NCBI GenBank assembly: GCA_934438175.1
Contig: CAKSBH010000008.1
Location: forward strand, 1-64,000
DNA: 64,000 nt
From: an uncultured Eubacteriales bacterium
Lineage (GTDB): Bacteria; Bacillota; Clostridia; Oscillospirales; UBA644
Direction of reading: 5' to 3'
Shown: piece after piece, positions 42,489 through 52,227 of the stretch
Numbering within the stretch: the stretch's first letter is position 1
How the letters are laid out: every line of letters begins with the position of its first letter
Notes under the pieces: generated by a model
Told to the model about the DNA's origin: nothing
Seen by the model: only the letters and a program-made list of their open reading frames with translations
Databases searched by the model: none
Translations under genes and position numbers: made by a program

Positions 42489-43739
42489 GTGACAGAAGAA
42501 AAACAAAAGGAAACCGCCGTTCTCATTGCCGTGGATCTCGGAACGGAGGACTGTGAAGCATCCGTCGCTGAGTTGGAACGCCTGGCCGATACCGCCGGAA
42601 TCGAAACCAAAGCGACCATCATTCAGAAAGCCGAAAAGTGGAATGTCGCCACATACATCGGCGAGGGAAAAGCACGGGAAGTACACGATTTCTGCGAAGC
42701 GAACAAGATCGACCTCGTTATTGCAGACGACGAATTGAAGGGCTCTCAGGTACGGGAGTTGGAAAAAATTCTGGATTGCCGTGTCATTGACCGTACCATG
42801 CTCATTCTGGACATCTTCGCCTCCCGGGCACGTTCCATCGAAGGAAAACTGCAGGTAGAGCTCGCCCAATACAGATACCGGCTCCCACGCCTCACCGGAT
42901 ACGGCGGAGCGTTGTCCCGCCTTGGCGGCGGAATCGGAACGCGGGGGCCCGGCGAAACCAAACTGGAAACCGACCGTCGGCACATCAAACGCAAGATCGA
43001 AGCATTGGAAGAAAAACTGCGTGACGTATCGGCGCGGCGTGAAATGACCCGGAGAAGCAGAAAAAAGAACAACGTACCGACCGTTGCCCTGGTCGGCTAT
43101 ACCAACGCAGGAAAATCCTCTTTGATGAATGCGTTGTGCGAAGATGCGGATGTTTACGTACAGGATCAGTTGTTTGCCACACTGGATCCCACCGTACGCC
43201 GTATCCGCAACGAGGACGGAATCGAAGTGCTGCTGACCGATACGGTCGGCTTTATCCGCAAACTTCCCACAGACCTGATCCGCGCATTCTCATCAACTCT
43301 GGAAGAATCCACGGATTCGGATCTGATTCTTCGTGTTGCCGATGTTTCGGATCCCGAAATGGAAGTGCAGCTGCAAACGGTGGATTCCATTCTGGAATCG
43401 TTGGGAACGACGGAAAAACCGATTTTCACGGTATACAACAAAAGTGACCTTTGTCCACAGAATCTGCCGAGAATCACATCGGAAGATACGTTCTATGTCA
43501 GTGCCGCGACCGGCGAGGGGCTGGAAGAACTCCGACGCGCCGTTTTTCAGAAAGTTGCACCGGTCTGCCGCGCCGACCTGTTCATCCCCTATGCAGACGG
43601 CGGCGTGGTAAGCCGTCTGCACGAATGCGGAAAAATCCTGGACGAGAAGCACACGGAAACCGGCACACACATCTCGGTTTTGCTTTCGCCTGAAGACCGG
43701 GGACGCTTCCGGGCTTATCTGGAACAGAGAACGGATTGA
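42489..43739 (+). CDS. hflX: ribosome-associated GTPase HflX
   Basis: This 416-residue GTPase splits or rescues stalled ribosomes. The N-terminal HflX domain ends in the glycine-rich GGALSRLGGGIGTRGPGE, then comes a coiled region and the G domain with GYTNAGKSS (G1), DTVGFIRKLP (G3) and YNKSDL (G4). GTG 42489 follows AAGGGGG. The C-terminal part is the usual short domain. It forms its own transcription unit before valS. Confidence 0.95.
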   Translation: MTEEKQKETAVLIAVDLGTEDCEASVAELERLADTAGIETKATIIQKAEKWNVATYIGEGKAREVHDFCEANKIDLVIADDELKGSQVRELEKILDCRVIDRTMLILDIFASRARSIEGKLQVELAQYRYRLPRLTGYGGALSRLGGGIGTRGPGETKLETDRRHIKRKIEALEEKLRDVSARREMTRRSRKKNNVPTVALVGYTNAGKSSLMNALCEDADVYVQDQLFATLDPTVRRIRNEDGIEVLLTDTVGFIRKLPTDLIRAFSSTLEESTDSDLILRVADVSDPEMEVQLQTVDSILESLGTTEKPIFTVYNKSDLCPQNLPRITSEDTFYVSAATGEGLEELRRAVFQKVAPVCRADLFIPYADGGVVSRLHECGKILDEKHTETGTHISVLLSPEDRGRFRAYLEQRTD

Positions 43740-43764
43740 CAAATTGCGGATTATGAGATATAAT
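43736..43764 (+). promoter_or_regulatory. promoter of valS, overlapping the hflX stop codon
   Basis: A consensus TTGACA (43736-43741) whose TGA is part of the hflX stop, and TATAAT (43759-43764), separated by 17 bp. The leader is about 40 bp, too short for a T-box. Confidence 0.8.
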
Positions 43765-43808
43765 AAGCAGAAATATATTTTTTATTAGAAAAGTTGAAGG
43801 GTTTTATT

Positions 43809-46439
43809 ATGAGAAAAGAACTGGAAAAAGTATACGACCCTCATGCCGTGGAGGACCGGATCTATTCTTACTGGATGGATCATGAGTTTTTCAAGGCAAA
43901 GATTGATCGTACAAAAAAGCCGTTCACCATTGTCATCCCGCCTCCCAATGTCACCGGACAACTGCATATGGGACATGCCTTTGACGAAACGCTGCAGGAC
44001 ATTCTCATCCGCTACAAACGGATGTGCGGATTTTCTGCCCTCTGGGTACCGGGAACGGACCATGCCGGCATTGCCACGCAGATCAAAGTTGAACAGGTTC
44101 TGCGCGAAGAAAAGGGATTGACCCGCTACGATCTCGGCAGGGACGCATTTCTAAATCTTGTCTGGGACTGGAAGCGCAAATACGGCAGCCGTATTACCAC
44201 GCAGCTGAAAAAACTCGGATCTTCCTGCGACTGGTCAAGAGAACGCTTCACCATGGATGAGGGCTGTTCCCGCGCCGTTAAAGAAGTATTTGTCAACCTA
44301 TACAACAAGGGTTTGATTTACAAGGGCTCACGCATCACCAACTGGTGCCCTCACTGCGTTACTGCCCTTTCGGATGCCGAAGTGGAATATACCGAACAGG
44401 AAGGGCATTTCTGGCATATCCGCTACCCGGTCAAGGGGGAGAATGACCGTTATGTGACCATCGCTACCACGCGTCCGGAAACCCTGCTGGGAGATACAGC
44501 GGTTGCCGTCAATCCGGAAGACAGTCGTTACACGGATCTAATCGGAAAAACATTGATTCTTCCGCTGGTCGGCAGAGAGATTCCGGTGATTGCCGATGAG
44601 TACGTAGACAAGGATTTCGGCACCGGCTGCGTAAAAATCACCCCGTGCCACGATCCCAACGACTTTGAAGTAGGCAAGCGTCATAACCTGCAGGAAATTC
44701 TGATTCTGGACACCAAGGGTTGCATTATCAACGGCGGCAAATACAACGGATTGACCCGGGAAGAAGCCCGCAAACAGATTGTGAAGGATCTGGAAGAGGG
44801 CGGTTATCTGGTCAAGATCGAAAAACACGTCCATAATGTCGGAACGTGTTATCGTTGTCACAACAATGTGGAGCCGATGGCCTCTGAACAGTGGTTTGTC
44901 CGAATGCAGCCGCTTGCAGAACCTGCAATCGATGCCGTCCGCACGGGAAAAGTCCGCTTTGTTCCCGATCGCTTCACGGCCGTGTATACGCATTGGATGG
45001 AAAATATCCGCGACTGGTGCATTTCCCGTCAGTTGTGGTGGGGACATCGGATTCCCGCCTTCTATTGCGACGACTGCGGAGAAATGGTCGTTTCCAAAGA
45101 AGACGAAGTTTTCTGCCCCAAATGCGGAAAGAAAATGCGGCAGGAGGAAGATGTTCTCGACACCTGGTTCTCCTCGGCACTCTGGCCGTTTTCCACGCTC
45201 GGCTGGCCGGACAAGACCGAAGATCTGGACTACTTCTACCCCACCGATACCTTGGTCACGGGATACGACATCATCTTTTTCTGGGTTGCCCGCATGATTT
45301 TTTCCGGCATTGAGCATACCGGAAAGGTTCCGTTCTCTACGGTGTATCTCCATGGACTGATCCGGGATGAGCAGGGACGCAAATTCTCCAAATCCCTGGG
45401 CAACGGCATTGACCCTCTGGATATGATTGAGCAATACGGCGCAGATGCGCTTCGCTTCACGCTGGTGACGGGAAACGCGCCGGGTAACGATATGCGGTTC
45501 TATCTGGACGGGGTGAAGGCATCCCGAAACTTTGCCAACAAGATCTGGAATGCCGCCCGTTTTGCGCAGACCTATCTGACCATTGACGAAGTGAAATTGC
45601 CCGAAAAGATCGAGATTGAAGACCAGTGGATTCTGCACGAGCTGAACGAAACGGTCCGGGATGTACATGAGAATCTGGACAAATACGAGCTTGGCGTTGC
45701 TGCGCAGAAGCTTTACGATTTTATCTGGACAAAGCTTTGCGACTGGTACATCGAACTGGTCAAGCCCCGGTTGTTTGAAACCAACAGCAACAAAGAAACC
45801 AATCTCTCGGCACAAAACGTTTTGTGCTATGTGCTGTCGGAAACGCTGGCACTTCTGCACCCGTTCATGCCGTTTATTACCGAAGAAATCTGGCAGAATC
45901 TGCCGCACACCGGAGAAGCCCTTGTCATTGGCAGGTATCCGGAATATCATGAGAAACTGAACTTTGCCGATGCGGCGTCCCAGATGGAAGACGTTATGGC
46001 ACTGATCAAAGCCGTCCGTCAGATCCGCACCTCCATGAACGTTCCGGTCTCGCGTAAAACCACGCTGTTCATTGACAGTAAAAATGCACAGGAATACCGA
46101 AACGGTGCCGCGTTCCTGACACGCCTTGCTTCGGCAAGCGAAATCCGTACAGAGTCCGTTCAGGATTCTACCGGCATGGCAACCGTTGTTACGCCGGATG
46201 CCAAGGCCCACATCCCGTTGGGGGAACTCATTGACGTTGATAAAGAAAAGACACGTCTGGAAAAAGAAATTGCTACTCTGACCGCAGACATTGCCCGCGT
46301 GGATCAGAAACTGTCCAATGAGGGTTTTGTGAAAAAAGCGCCGGAGAAAGTGGTGACCGAAGAACGGGACCGCCGCGCGAAGCTGGCAAGCCAACTGGAA
46401 AACGCAAACCGCGCACTCCGGGATCTCGAAAAATTGTAA
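43809..46439 (+). CDS. valS: valyl-tRNA synthetase
   Basis: This 876-residue class I synthetase charges tRNA-Val. HIGH appears as LHMGHAF and KMSKS as [11 protein letters not shown]. The editing domain contains [15 protein letters not shown]. Zinc-type CxxC pairs are seen (CYRCHN, CDDCGE, CPKCGK). The C-terminal 65 residues form the coiled-coil arm that binds tRNA. ATG 43809 with GAAGGG upstream is used rather than the TTG in the leader. Confidence 0.97.
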   Translation: MRKELEKVYDPHAVEDRIYSYWMDHEFFKAKIDRTKKPFTIVIPPPNVTGQLHMGHAFDETLQDILIRYKRMCGFSALWVPGTDHAGIATQIKVEQVLREEKGLTRYDLGRDAFLNLVWDWKRKYGSRITTQLKKLGSSCDWSRERFTMDEGCSRAVKEVFVNLYNKGLIYKGSRITNWCPHCVTALSDAEVEYTEQEGHFWHIRYPVKGENDRYVTIATTRPETLLGDTAVAVNPEDSRYTDLIGKTLILPLVGREIPVIADEYVDKDFGTGCVKITPCHDPNDFEVGKRHNLQEILILDTKGCIINGGKYNGLTREEARKQIVKDLEEGGYLVKIEKHVHNVGTCYRCHNNVEPMASEQWFVRMQPLAEPAIDAVRTGKVRFVPDRFTAVYTHWMENIRDWCISRQLWWGHRIPAFYCDDCGEMVVSKEDEVFCPKCGKKMRQEEDVLDTWFSSALWPFSTLGWPDKTEDLDYFYPTDTLVTGYDIIFFWVARMIFSGIEHTGKVPFSTVYLHGLIRDEQGRKFSKSLGNGIDPLDMIEQYGADALRFTLVTGNAPGNDMRFYLDGVKASRNFANKIWNAARFAQTYLTIDEVKLPEKIEIEDQWILHELNETVRDVHENLDKYELGVAAQKLYDFIWTKLCDWYIELVKPRLFETNSNKETNLSAQNVLCYVLSETLALLHPFMPFITEEIWQNLPHTGEALVIGRYPEYHEKLNFADAASQMEDVMALIKAVRQIRTSMNVPVSRKTTLFIDSKNAQEYRNGAAFLTRLASASEIRTESVQDSTGMATVVTPDAKAHIPLGELIDVDKEKTRLEKEIATLTADIARVDQKLSNEGFVKKAPEKVVTEERDRRAKLASQLENANRALRDLEKL

Positions 46440-46447
46440 CACAAAAA

Positions 46448-46487
46448 AATAAGAAACCGTCCGGATTTCTCCGGACGGTTTCTTATT
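46448..46487. terminator. terminator between valS and the convergent methyltransferase
   Basis: An 18-bp stem (46448-46465 with 46470-46487) and a 4-base loop, A- and T-rich at its base; it overlaps the last codons of the minus-strand gene. Confidence 0.85.
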
Positions 46488-47613
46488 TCTCCTCTTTCGG
46501 GGGACGCGGACCGTAGAATTGATACAACTGACATTCCAGTCTTCCGTTATACAGTTTACGGCGTTTGTCCGCCTTGCGGCCAAACAATTTTTCAAAATTC
46601 GGAACCGGCGTAATCACGGAATACGACCAGGTATCCAATTTGCGAAACACCTTTCCCATATCCCGATACAGCGCCTCTACCTCCCGGGTTTCTCCGAGGC
46701 GGTGCGCATACGGAGGATTGGTCAGAATAAACCCATATTGCTTACGGGAAGAAAGATCCCGCACGTTCATCTGCTTGATCCGAACAAGCCCGTCCATATC
46801 GGCTGCTTCGGCATGAAGCTGCGCCAGTTCTACGGCTCTCGGGTCCAGATCACTTCCGCTGATATCCGTTTCGGCATCCGGACGGAAACGATCCCTCGCC
46901 TCCGCACGCGCAAACCGAAATACCTCCGGAGCAAAAGTATGCCAGGATTCGCAGGCAAATCCCCGTTTCAGTCCGGGCGCACGGTCGGAAGCGATCATCG
47001 CCGCTTCAATGGGAATGGTTCCGGAACCGCACAGAGGGTCCACCAGGGTACGGTTCCCCTTCCAGAAACTCAGCAAAAGCATTGCGCACGCCAGTGTTTC
47101 CTTGATGGGCGCCTCCCCTGCCAGGACACGGTATCCGCGCTTGTGCAAGCCGGCACCGCTGGTATCGACGGCAACGGTAACAACATCTTTCAGAATTGAA
47201 ATCAAAATTTTATATTCCGTTCCGTTCTCGGGAAAAACCTCACGCCGATAACGCACCTTCATTTTCTCAACAATGGCTTTTTTTGCAACGGACTGACAGT
47301 CCGGTACGCTGTGAAGCGTGGAATCAACGGAATTACCGAGAACATGAATAAAAGCATCTTCCGGCAAAAAATCCGCCCATTCCACAGCATAAACGCCCTG
47401 AAACAGTTCCTCAAAAGATTGCGCCTCAAACGAAGCAAGCCGGATCAGAATCCGATCCGATGTGCGCAGCCAAAGGTTGGCGCGGGCAACATCCGCCTCC
47501 GTTCCGGAAAAGATGACCCGCCCGTTTTCTGTCTTTGTCTCATATCCCAACTGTTTCAGTTCCCGCGCGGTCACACTTTCCACGCCAAACGCCGAGGTGG
47601 CAATGATATCCAT
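46483..47613 (-). CDS. THUMP-domain RNA methyltransferase, RlmL/YpsC family
   Basis: This 376-residue enzyme starts at ATG 47613 with AAAGGA upstream. An N-terminal THUMP RNA-binding domain (about 45-155) precedes a class I methyltransferase domain with DPLCGSGTIPIEAAMIA and the amino-methylation motif TNPPYAHRLG. This arrangement matches the guanine-N2 methyltransferases of 23S rRNA (RlmL N-half, YpsC) and TrmN-like tRNA enzymes. Which RNA it modifies cannot be told from the sequence. Confidence 0.88.
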   Translation of the reverse strand: MDIIATSAFGVESVTARELKQLGYETKTENGRVIFSGTEADVARANLWLRTSDRILIRLASFEAQSFEELFQGVYAVEWADFLPEDAFIHVLGNSVDSTLHSVPDCQSVAKKAIVEKMKVRYRREVFPENGTEYKILISILKDVVTVAVDTSGAGLHKRGYRVLAGEAPIKETLACAMLLLSFWKGNRTLVDPLCGSGTIPIEAAMIASDRAPGLKRGFACESWHTFAPEVFRFARAEARDRFRPDAETDISGSDLDPRAVELAQLHAEAADMDGLVRIKQMNVRDLSSRKQYGFILTNPPYAHRLGETREVEALYRDMGKVFRKLDTWSYSVITPVPNFEKLFGRKADKRRKLYNGRLECQLYQFYGPRPPKEEK

Positions 47614-47624
47614 AAAAATCCTTT

Positions 47625-49826
47625 CTATCGAAGCGTATCGTGCACAAGCAGCCCTCCGTTCAACGAATTGCACACTTCGCGCACCTTGGCAAAATCGTCA
47701 ACGTCCGATGCCAGAAGAATATCGTAACGGAAGGATGTCTTCCCGGCAAGATTCTTCGGATATTTCTCACCGACATAACTGTTGAACACACACGAATACA
47801 ACGGCGAGAAATTCCGTGGCTTCTCCTCGGCATTTTCAAAGAAACGGTCACTGCCGAAAGACACAACCGGAGAATCTTTCGTACAGAACAGAATGCCCTC
47901 ATGCGGGAAAGAAATCCCATCGTCCACAACACAAAAGTCGTTGCAGCTGCTAAACAGCTGTCCCCGCCCGATTTCAAACGGTTCTCCGCCGAGAGATGCG
48001 AAGGCAGAACCGATTTTCCTTCCGAAATCAAATTTCAGATGGAACATCTCCGGCTCCAGAGATGGTTTTCGCTCCAGATTCACCCAAACGCTTATGCGGG
48101 GAGTTCCCTTCCACACCATAATGACACGTTCGCCCGACAGCAGGGCGGGATGCGAAAATTTCTGCGAAAAGATCACCGCATGCTCGGTTTCTTCCTTTTG
48201 TGCCGGGGCATACAGAGCGCCGATCTCTGCGGTATACAGGTCGGAATCGTCCGTTTTCATCCCTGCACGAAGATTTTCCGAAACCGCCTTCGGATCGCCG
48301 AACGTTACACTGCGGGAGAAAAATTCTCCCACAAACGGAAGATCCAGTTTTCCTCTCACCCATTGGAAGGAAACCGGACATCCCAGCTCGTCAAAGGACA
48401 GTTGCAGACCGTTGTCATCGTATGAGGGTTCGGCTTCTTTCTCCGTAAAATGATAACTGTGCAGGGCTCCTGGCGCAAGTTCCACCCAAAGACGCACGCA
48501 GTCCCCTTCCGGTTCCAATCGAATCCGTTTGCCCGTATTTTCATCCACAACAGAACGATACCGGGACAAAATTCTGTGTTTCGGAATCCGTATATAATCG
48601 GTCAAAGCGACATTGGAAGTATTCTGCACAAACAGCTTGTTCCGGTCCGCCGCTGCAAAATAAACTTTACGGTTTTCGGTATACAGAAATTCCGCCTTTG
48701 CTTTTGCGCTGTATACACTTGCCAGCTTGCTCTCCGTGCAACCCGGCGCTCCGGCATAAGAAGGTTCGTCAAAATAGCAGAGAGCGCGGATAATTTCCTT
48801 CTCTTCCGCCGCGGACGCTTTTGCATCATACGTGGGAATCCGGCGCAGAGAGTTCAGCAGACAACGCGTCTTCTTTGCGGCGCTAACCGCATCGGGCATC
48901 GACATGACGTCTCTGCCCAGGGAATCACACCATTCACCGGAATAGGTTGCCAACGGTGCATTGGCAAGCGATGCCTGCAGCGTGTCAAACGCCTTCGTAA
49001 ACGTAGACAGCCGCAGTCTCGGCTGAAGTCCTGCCTCGTTCCAGGCACGGACAAACCCGGAAATTTTCTCCCATCCGTCCGGATCGTTTTTCCGGTACCC
49101 GCCGGTAAAGGACACCGGAACCGTCGTTACCCATTCCGGCAAGGATTTTTCCCAACGAAGCAGATTTTCCGCAAGAAATGCAGCGCGCAATTTCAGATTT
49201 TCTTCGGAAACATCAAACAATTTTTCTGCCGGAAGAATGCGGCCTTCTTCCGACAAAAGCTCGTTCAGCGTACCGAATCCGTCGTTGACCCAGGTCAATA
49301 CCCGGGCATCTGCCGAGAGTTTCCAATTAAAGATATAAGGAGTCGGACGAGGACTTTTCACACTGTCCGCAAGACCAACCCATAAATACCGTACACCCTT
49401 TTCGCAGGCATCGCGCATCATTGCCGTCTGTACACCGCCCACACCGTTCTGCACAACCGTCCGGATAGACAGTGCGCGCCACAGCTCCGGACGCAGCCAT
49501 GTCAGATTCTCCCGGCTCTCGTCCGATCCTGCCATGGTGTGAAAGGAATAGGCGAAGCCCTCAATGTCCATGCTCCGCTCCGTAGCATCCATCAGAAACG
49601 CTTTTTGTTGCAGTTTGTCGGCATGCTCAATAAAATCCGCAACGGGTGCCGTTGTTTCACAACTCCAGCAAAATCTCGCATCCTCCGGTTCCTTGCCGGT
49701 ATTTTCAATCCGCCGCAAAGCGCTATCCAGATACTGGCGCTGACGAATTTTCTCGACAGCCGGATTTTCCCGATACGCCGCATCCGCATGGGCATGACAA
49801 ATCACATCTACGGTCTGAAATCTCAT
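47625..49826 (-). CDS. large GH38-like (DUF5054-type) putative glycosidase
   Basis: This 733-residue protein starts at ATG 49826 behind AGAGGAG. The N-terminus VDVICHAHADAAYREN resembles the metal-binding start of family 38 alpha-mannosidases, and the first 350 residues suit its barrel-like catalytic domain (FCWSCETTAPVADF, NGVGGVQTAMMRDACEKG). The last 350 residues are beta-rich, as in GH38 C-terminal domains. I see no signal peptide, so it is cytoplasmic. The DUF5054 label is from memory and not checked. The neighbours give no sugar-pathway context; it lies 11 bp upstream of the RNA methyltransferase gene on the same strand. Confidence 0.55.
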   Translation of the reverse strand: MRFQTVDVICHAHADAAYRENPAVEKIRQRQYLDSALRRIENTGKEPEDARFCWSCETTAPVADFIEHADKLQQKAFLMDATERSMDIEGFAYSFHTMAGSDESRENLTWLRPELWRALSIRTVVQNGVGGVQTAMMRDACEKGVRYLWVGLADSVKSPRPTPYIFNWKLSADARVLTWVNDGFGTLNELLSEEGRILPAEKLFDVSEENLKLRAAFLAENLLRWEKSLPEWVTTVPVSFTGGYRKNDPDGWEKISGFVRAWNEAGLQPRLRLSTFTKAFDTLQASLANAPLATYSGEWCDSLGRDVMSMPDAVSAAKKTRCLLNSLRRIPTYDAKASAAEEKEIIRALCYFDEPSYAGAPGCTESKLASVYSAKAKAEFLYTENRKVYFAAADRNKLFVQNTSNVALTDYIRIPKHRILSRYRSVVDENTGKRIRLEPEGDCVRLWVELAPGALHSYHFTEKEAEPSYDDNGLQLSFDELGCPVSFQWVRGKLDLPFVGEFFSRSVTFGDPKAVSENLRAGMKTDDSDLYTAEIGALYAPAQKEETEHAVIFSQKFSHPALLSGERVIMVWKGTPRISVWVNLERKPSLEPEMFHLKFDFGRKIGSAFASLGGEPFEIGRGQLFSSCNDFCVVDDGISFPHEGILFCTKDSPVVSFGSDRFFENAEEKPRNFSPLYSCVFNSYVGEKYPKNLAGKTSFRYDILLASDVDDFAKVREVCNSLNGGLLVHDTLR

Positions 49827-49865
49827 GTAAACTCCTCTTTTCGGCAATCGTTCTGATTTTCTTTC

Positions 49866-49894
49866 ATTATAAACGATAATTCCCGGAAAATCAA
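49866..49894 (-). promoter_or_regulatory. promoter of the GH38-like gene
   Basis: On the minus strand, TTGATT (49894-49889) and TATAAT (49871-49866) with 17-bp spacing, 39 bp before ATG 49826. Confidence 0.75.
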
Positions 49895-49922
49895 TATCTT
49901 TTCCTTCTGTCTCCGATTTTTC

Positions 49923-49951
49923 TTGACAACTTTTTTTCGACATTGTATAAT
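49923..49951 (+). promoter_or_regulatory. promoter of the rlmD-like gene
   Basis: Consensus TTGACA (49923-49928) and TATAAT (49946-49951), 17-bp spacing, divergent from the GH38-like promoter. Confidence 0.8.
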
Positions 49952-49975
49952 GAACAAAGAAGCGGAGGAAAATAT

Positions 49976-51328
49976 ATGCTTTACAAAAACCAGACGGTGG
50001 ATCTTGCCGTTACATCCATGACTTTTGAAGGGCTGGGAGTTGCCCGTTATACCGACAGCGATTTACAGAATTTTGTTGTTTTTGTTCAGGGTACCGCGAC
50101 CGGAGACGTTGCGGAATGCACCATTCTGAAAACCGAAAAACATTATGCATACGCTGCTGTAAAGCGTTTGAAAACCGCTTCCCCGTTCCGCTTGTCCGGC
50201 TTCTGCTCCGCACAGGGAAAATGCGGCGGATGTGCGTTCGGGCACGTTTCCTACGAACATGAGCTTGCCGTAAAGAAGGCATTCGTCGAGCAGGAATTCC
50301 GGAAAAATTTTACCGGAAATACCTGTCCGGTGGAAGAAGTCGTTCCTTCCCCGCAAGAGACCGGATACCGCAACAAAATTGCTCTCCCCATTTCCCCGGA
50401 CGGAACATGCTGCTTTTATGCAAAGAGGTCGCATCGTCCCGTCAGAATTCCGGACTGCCGGCTCAACGATCCGGCTTTTCTTCCGGTCATCCGGGCATTG
50501 GAACAGGTCCTTACGACGGAGAAAATTCCGATTTATAACGAGAAAACCAATCGGGGCATTCTCCGTTATCTGGTTCTGCGCCGCGCACATGTCACAGGAG
50601 AAATCATGGCGGTTCTGGTAGTTACCACCGATGCTTTTCCTCAAAAAGACGCCCTGATCCGTGCTCTTTCCGCCGTGCCGGATGTCCGCTCGGTCTATCT
50701 GAACATCAACGAGAAAAGAACAAACGTTATTTTGGGAACCAAATGCGTTCTTCAGTTCGGGAAAGAAAAGATTTCCGACACGCTCTGCGGGCTTTCTTTT
50801 GAAATCTCCCCTCTTTCGTTCTACCAGATCAACTCGCCGCAGGCGGAAGCGATCTATGCGGCGGCACGGGACGGCTTACAGTTGCGGAAGAACGATGTTC
50901 TGCTGGATCTCTGCTGCGGAATCGGAACCATCGGGCTTTCCATGGCAAAACAGGTCCGAAGCGTCCTCGGCATTGAGATTGTTCCGGAGGCCATTGCGGA
51001 TGCCCAAGAAAATGCCGCGCGGAATGGCATCCGGAATGCCGTTTTCCGTCTTGCCGATGCTTCCCAGGTACTGAAGATTGCCAATGAAAAACCAACGGCA
51101 CTTGTCGTGGATCCCCCACGGAAGGGGCTGGACGAAGCAACCGTCCGCGCCATTCTGGAGCTGAGCCCACAAAGAATTGCCTACATCAGCTGCAATCCCT
51201 CCACCCTTTCCCGTGACGCAGAACGGCTGTCCGGACGATACCAGATCGCACGGATCCAACCCTTTGATATGTTTCCGCGTACGGCACATGTTGAGACGGT
51301 GGTTCTTTTGACTAAAGTACACAAGTAA
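49976..51328 (+). CDS. 23S rRNA (uracil-5)-methyltransferase, RlmD/RlmCD family
   Basis: This 450-residue enzyme methylates uracil C5 in RNA. A TRAM domain (about 1-60) is followed by a [4Fe-4S] site at cysteines 77, 83 and 86 (FCSAQGKCGGC) with a fourth near 160 (DCRLND). The methyltransferase domain has LDLCCGIGTIGLSMA, VDPPRKGLD and the catalytic cysteine in SCNPSTLSRD. GGAGG precedes ATG 49976. Firmicutes usually have one or two such enzymes, so RlmCD with dual specificity is possible. Confidence 0.92.
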   Translation: MLYKNQTVDLAVTSMTFEGLGVARYTDSDLQNFVVFVQGTATGDVAECTILKTEKHYAYAAVKRLKTASPFRLSGFCSAQGKCGGCAFGHVSYEHELAVKKAFVEQEFRKNFTGNTCPVEEVVPSPQETGYRNKIALPISPDGTCCFYAKRSHRPVRIPDCRLNDPAFLPVIRALEQVLTTEKIPIYNEKTNRGILRYLVLRRAHVTGEIMAVLVVTTDAFPQKDALIRALSAVPDVRSVYLNINEKRTNVILGTKCVLQFGKEKISDTLCGLSFEISPLSFYQINSPQAEAIYAAARDGLQLRKNDVLLDLCCGIGTIGLSMAKQVRSVLGIEIVPEAIADAQENAARNGIRNAVFRLADASQVLKIANEKPTALVVDPPRKGLDEATVRAILELSPQRIAYISCNPSTLSRDAERLSGRYQIARIQPFDMFPRTAHVETVVLLTKVHK

Positions 51329-51351
51329 AAGTGTGAAAAAGGCTTGAAAAT

Positions 51352-51380
51352 AAAGAATTTCCGAGAGTTGGAATTCTTTT
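51352..51380 (+). terminator. terminator of the rlmD-like gene
   Basis: AAAGAATTTCC pairs with GGAATTCTTT with a one-base bulge and a 7-base loop; it ends in TTTT. Confidence 0.6.
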
Positions 51381-51388
51381 GGGAATAC

Positions 51389-51416
51389 TTGCAAAAAATT
51401 GGCACGTATTTATTAT
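51389..51416 (+). promoter_or_regulatory. candidate promoter of the restriction-modification pair
   Basis: TTGCAA (51389-51394) and TATTAT (51411-51416) with 16-bp spacing, in an AT-rich stretch 46 bp before ATG 51463. Confidence 0.45.
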
Positions 51417-51462
51417 ACATTGATGATATTGTGGATTTTAAAAATTCAGAAAAGAGGTAAAA

Positions 51463-52227
51463 ATGAGATACGAAGATTTAACATTTAAAATTCCTGTAGA
51501 AACTAAAAGTTATCGTGAAGATTCGGCTTTTGTGATAAAACAAATAACGAATATTTTAGACACAAGAAAACAAATTGGCGACAATAAAATTATTATTAAC
51601 ACTAATCTAAAGCTTGGACTTCCGTTAGAGAATATAAATAAAATCGCTGGTCCGATGATTGAAGCGTGGGCTGGTGAAGTTTTCTTTGGCATTCGAGATG
51701 ATTTAAATAATCAATATAATCTGATAAATGTTGAAGCTCAAGAACGACTGGGAATGGCAGATATAATTTTGCAATTTAAAAAAGGAGAGCAAGTCTTAAC
51801 TGGAAACGTAGATGTCAAAGCAACAGCAAACGATATACCGAATAGCGGTAAAGGTCCAAACATAACTTCATTTTCTCGTATTAGAACAGCATATGTTACC
51901 GATCCCGATTTTATGTTTATAATTCTTTCAATCAAGCACAAGGTTTATTCTGAACGAAATAAAGATACAGGATTAGTTGATGGAATTATGGAAGTGGTTG
52001 ATTTCAATGCATATGATTTGAAATTCATAAGTGATGCTGATATCAACTATAATCCAGCTTTAGGAACTGGACAGATTCAGATTAAGGATATTCACTATGT
52101 TTCTTATCAATATAGGACAACTTGGGAAATGTGTCAGTTGTTAGATAGCAAATATTTACACAGTTCAAGGAGAAATATTGATGATTTTATAAGGGAGGCG
52201 AAGAAAAACAAATGGATAAAGGATTAA
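51463..52227 (+). CDS. putative type II restriction endonuclease
   Basis: This 254-residue protein is encoded by DNA clearly richer in A+T than its neighbours. A PD-(D/E)xK-like active site can be read as D100 (GMADIIL) and D117-V-K119 (NVDVKAT), with a helix containing E68 before it. AAGAGGT precedes the ATG. It overlaps the following DNA methyltransferase gene by 16 bp, the classic arrangement of a restriction-modification pair. I cannot assign the recognition sequence or a named endonuclease family. Function is inferred from active-site pattern plus partner gene. Confidence 0.7.
   Translation: MRYEDLTFKIPVETKSYREDSAFVIKQITNILDTRKQIGDNKIIINTNLKLGLPLENINKIAGPMIEAWAGEVFFGIRDDLNNQYNLINVEAQERLGMADIILQFKKGEQVLTGNVDVKATANDIPNSGKGPNITSFSRIRTAYVTDPDFMFIILSIKHKVYSERNKDTGLVDGIMEVVDFNAYDLKFISDADINYNPALGTGQIQIKDIHYVSYQYRTTWEMCQLLDSKYLHSSRRNIDDFIREAKKNKWIKD

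Noticed and set aside
43740..43808. possible T-box before valS
   Set aside because: The distance from promoter to start is too short and no specifier stem or T-box sequence is present.
44538..46595. 685-codon open frame opposite valS
   Set aside because: Antisense shadow of a well-conserved synthetase, crossing a terminator hairpin.
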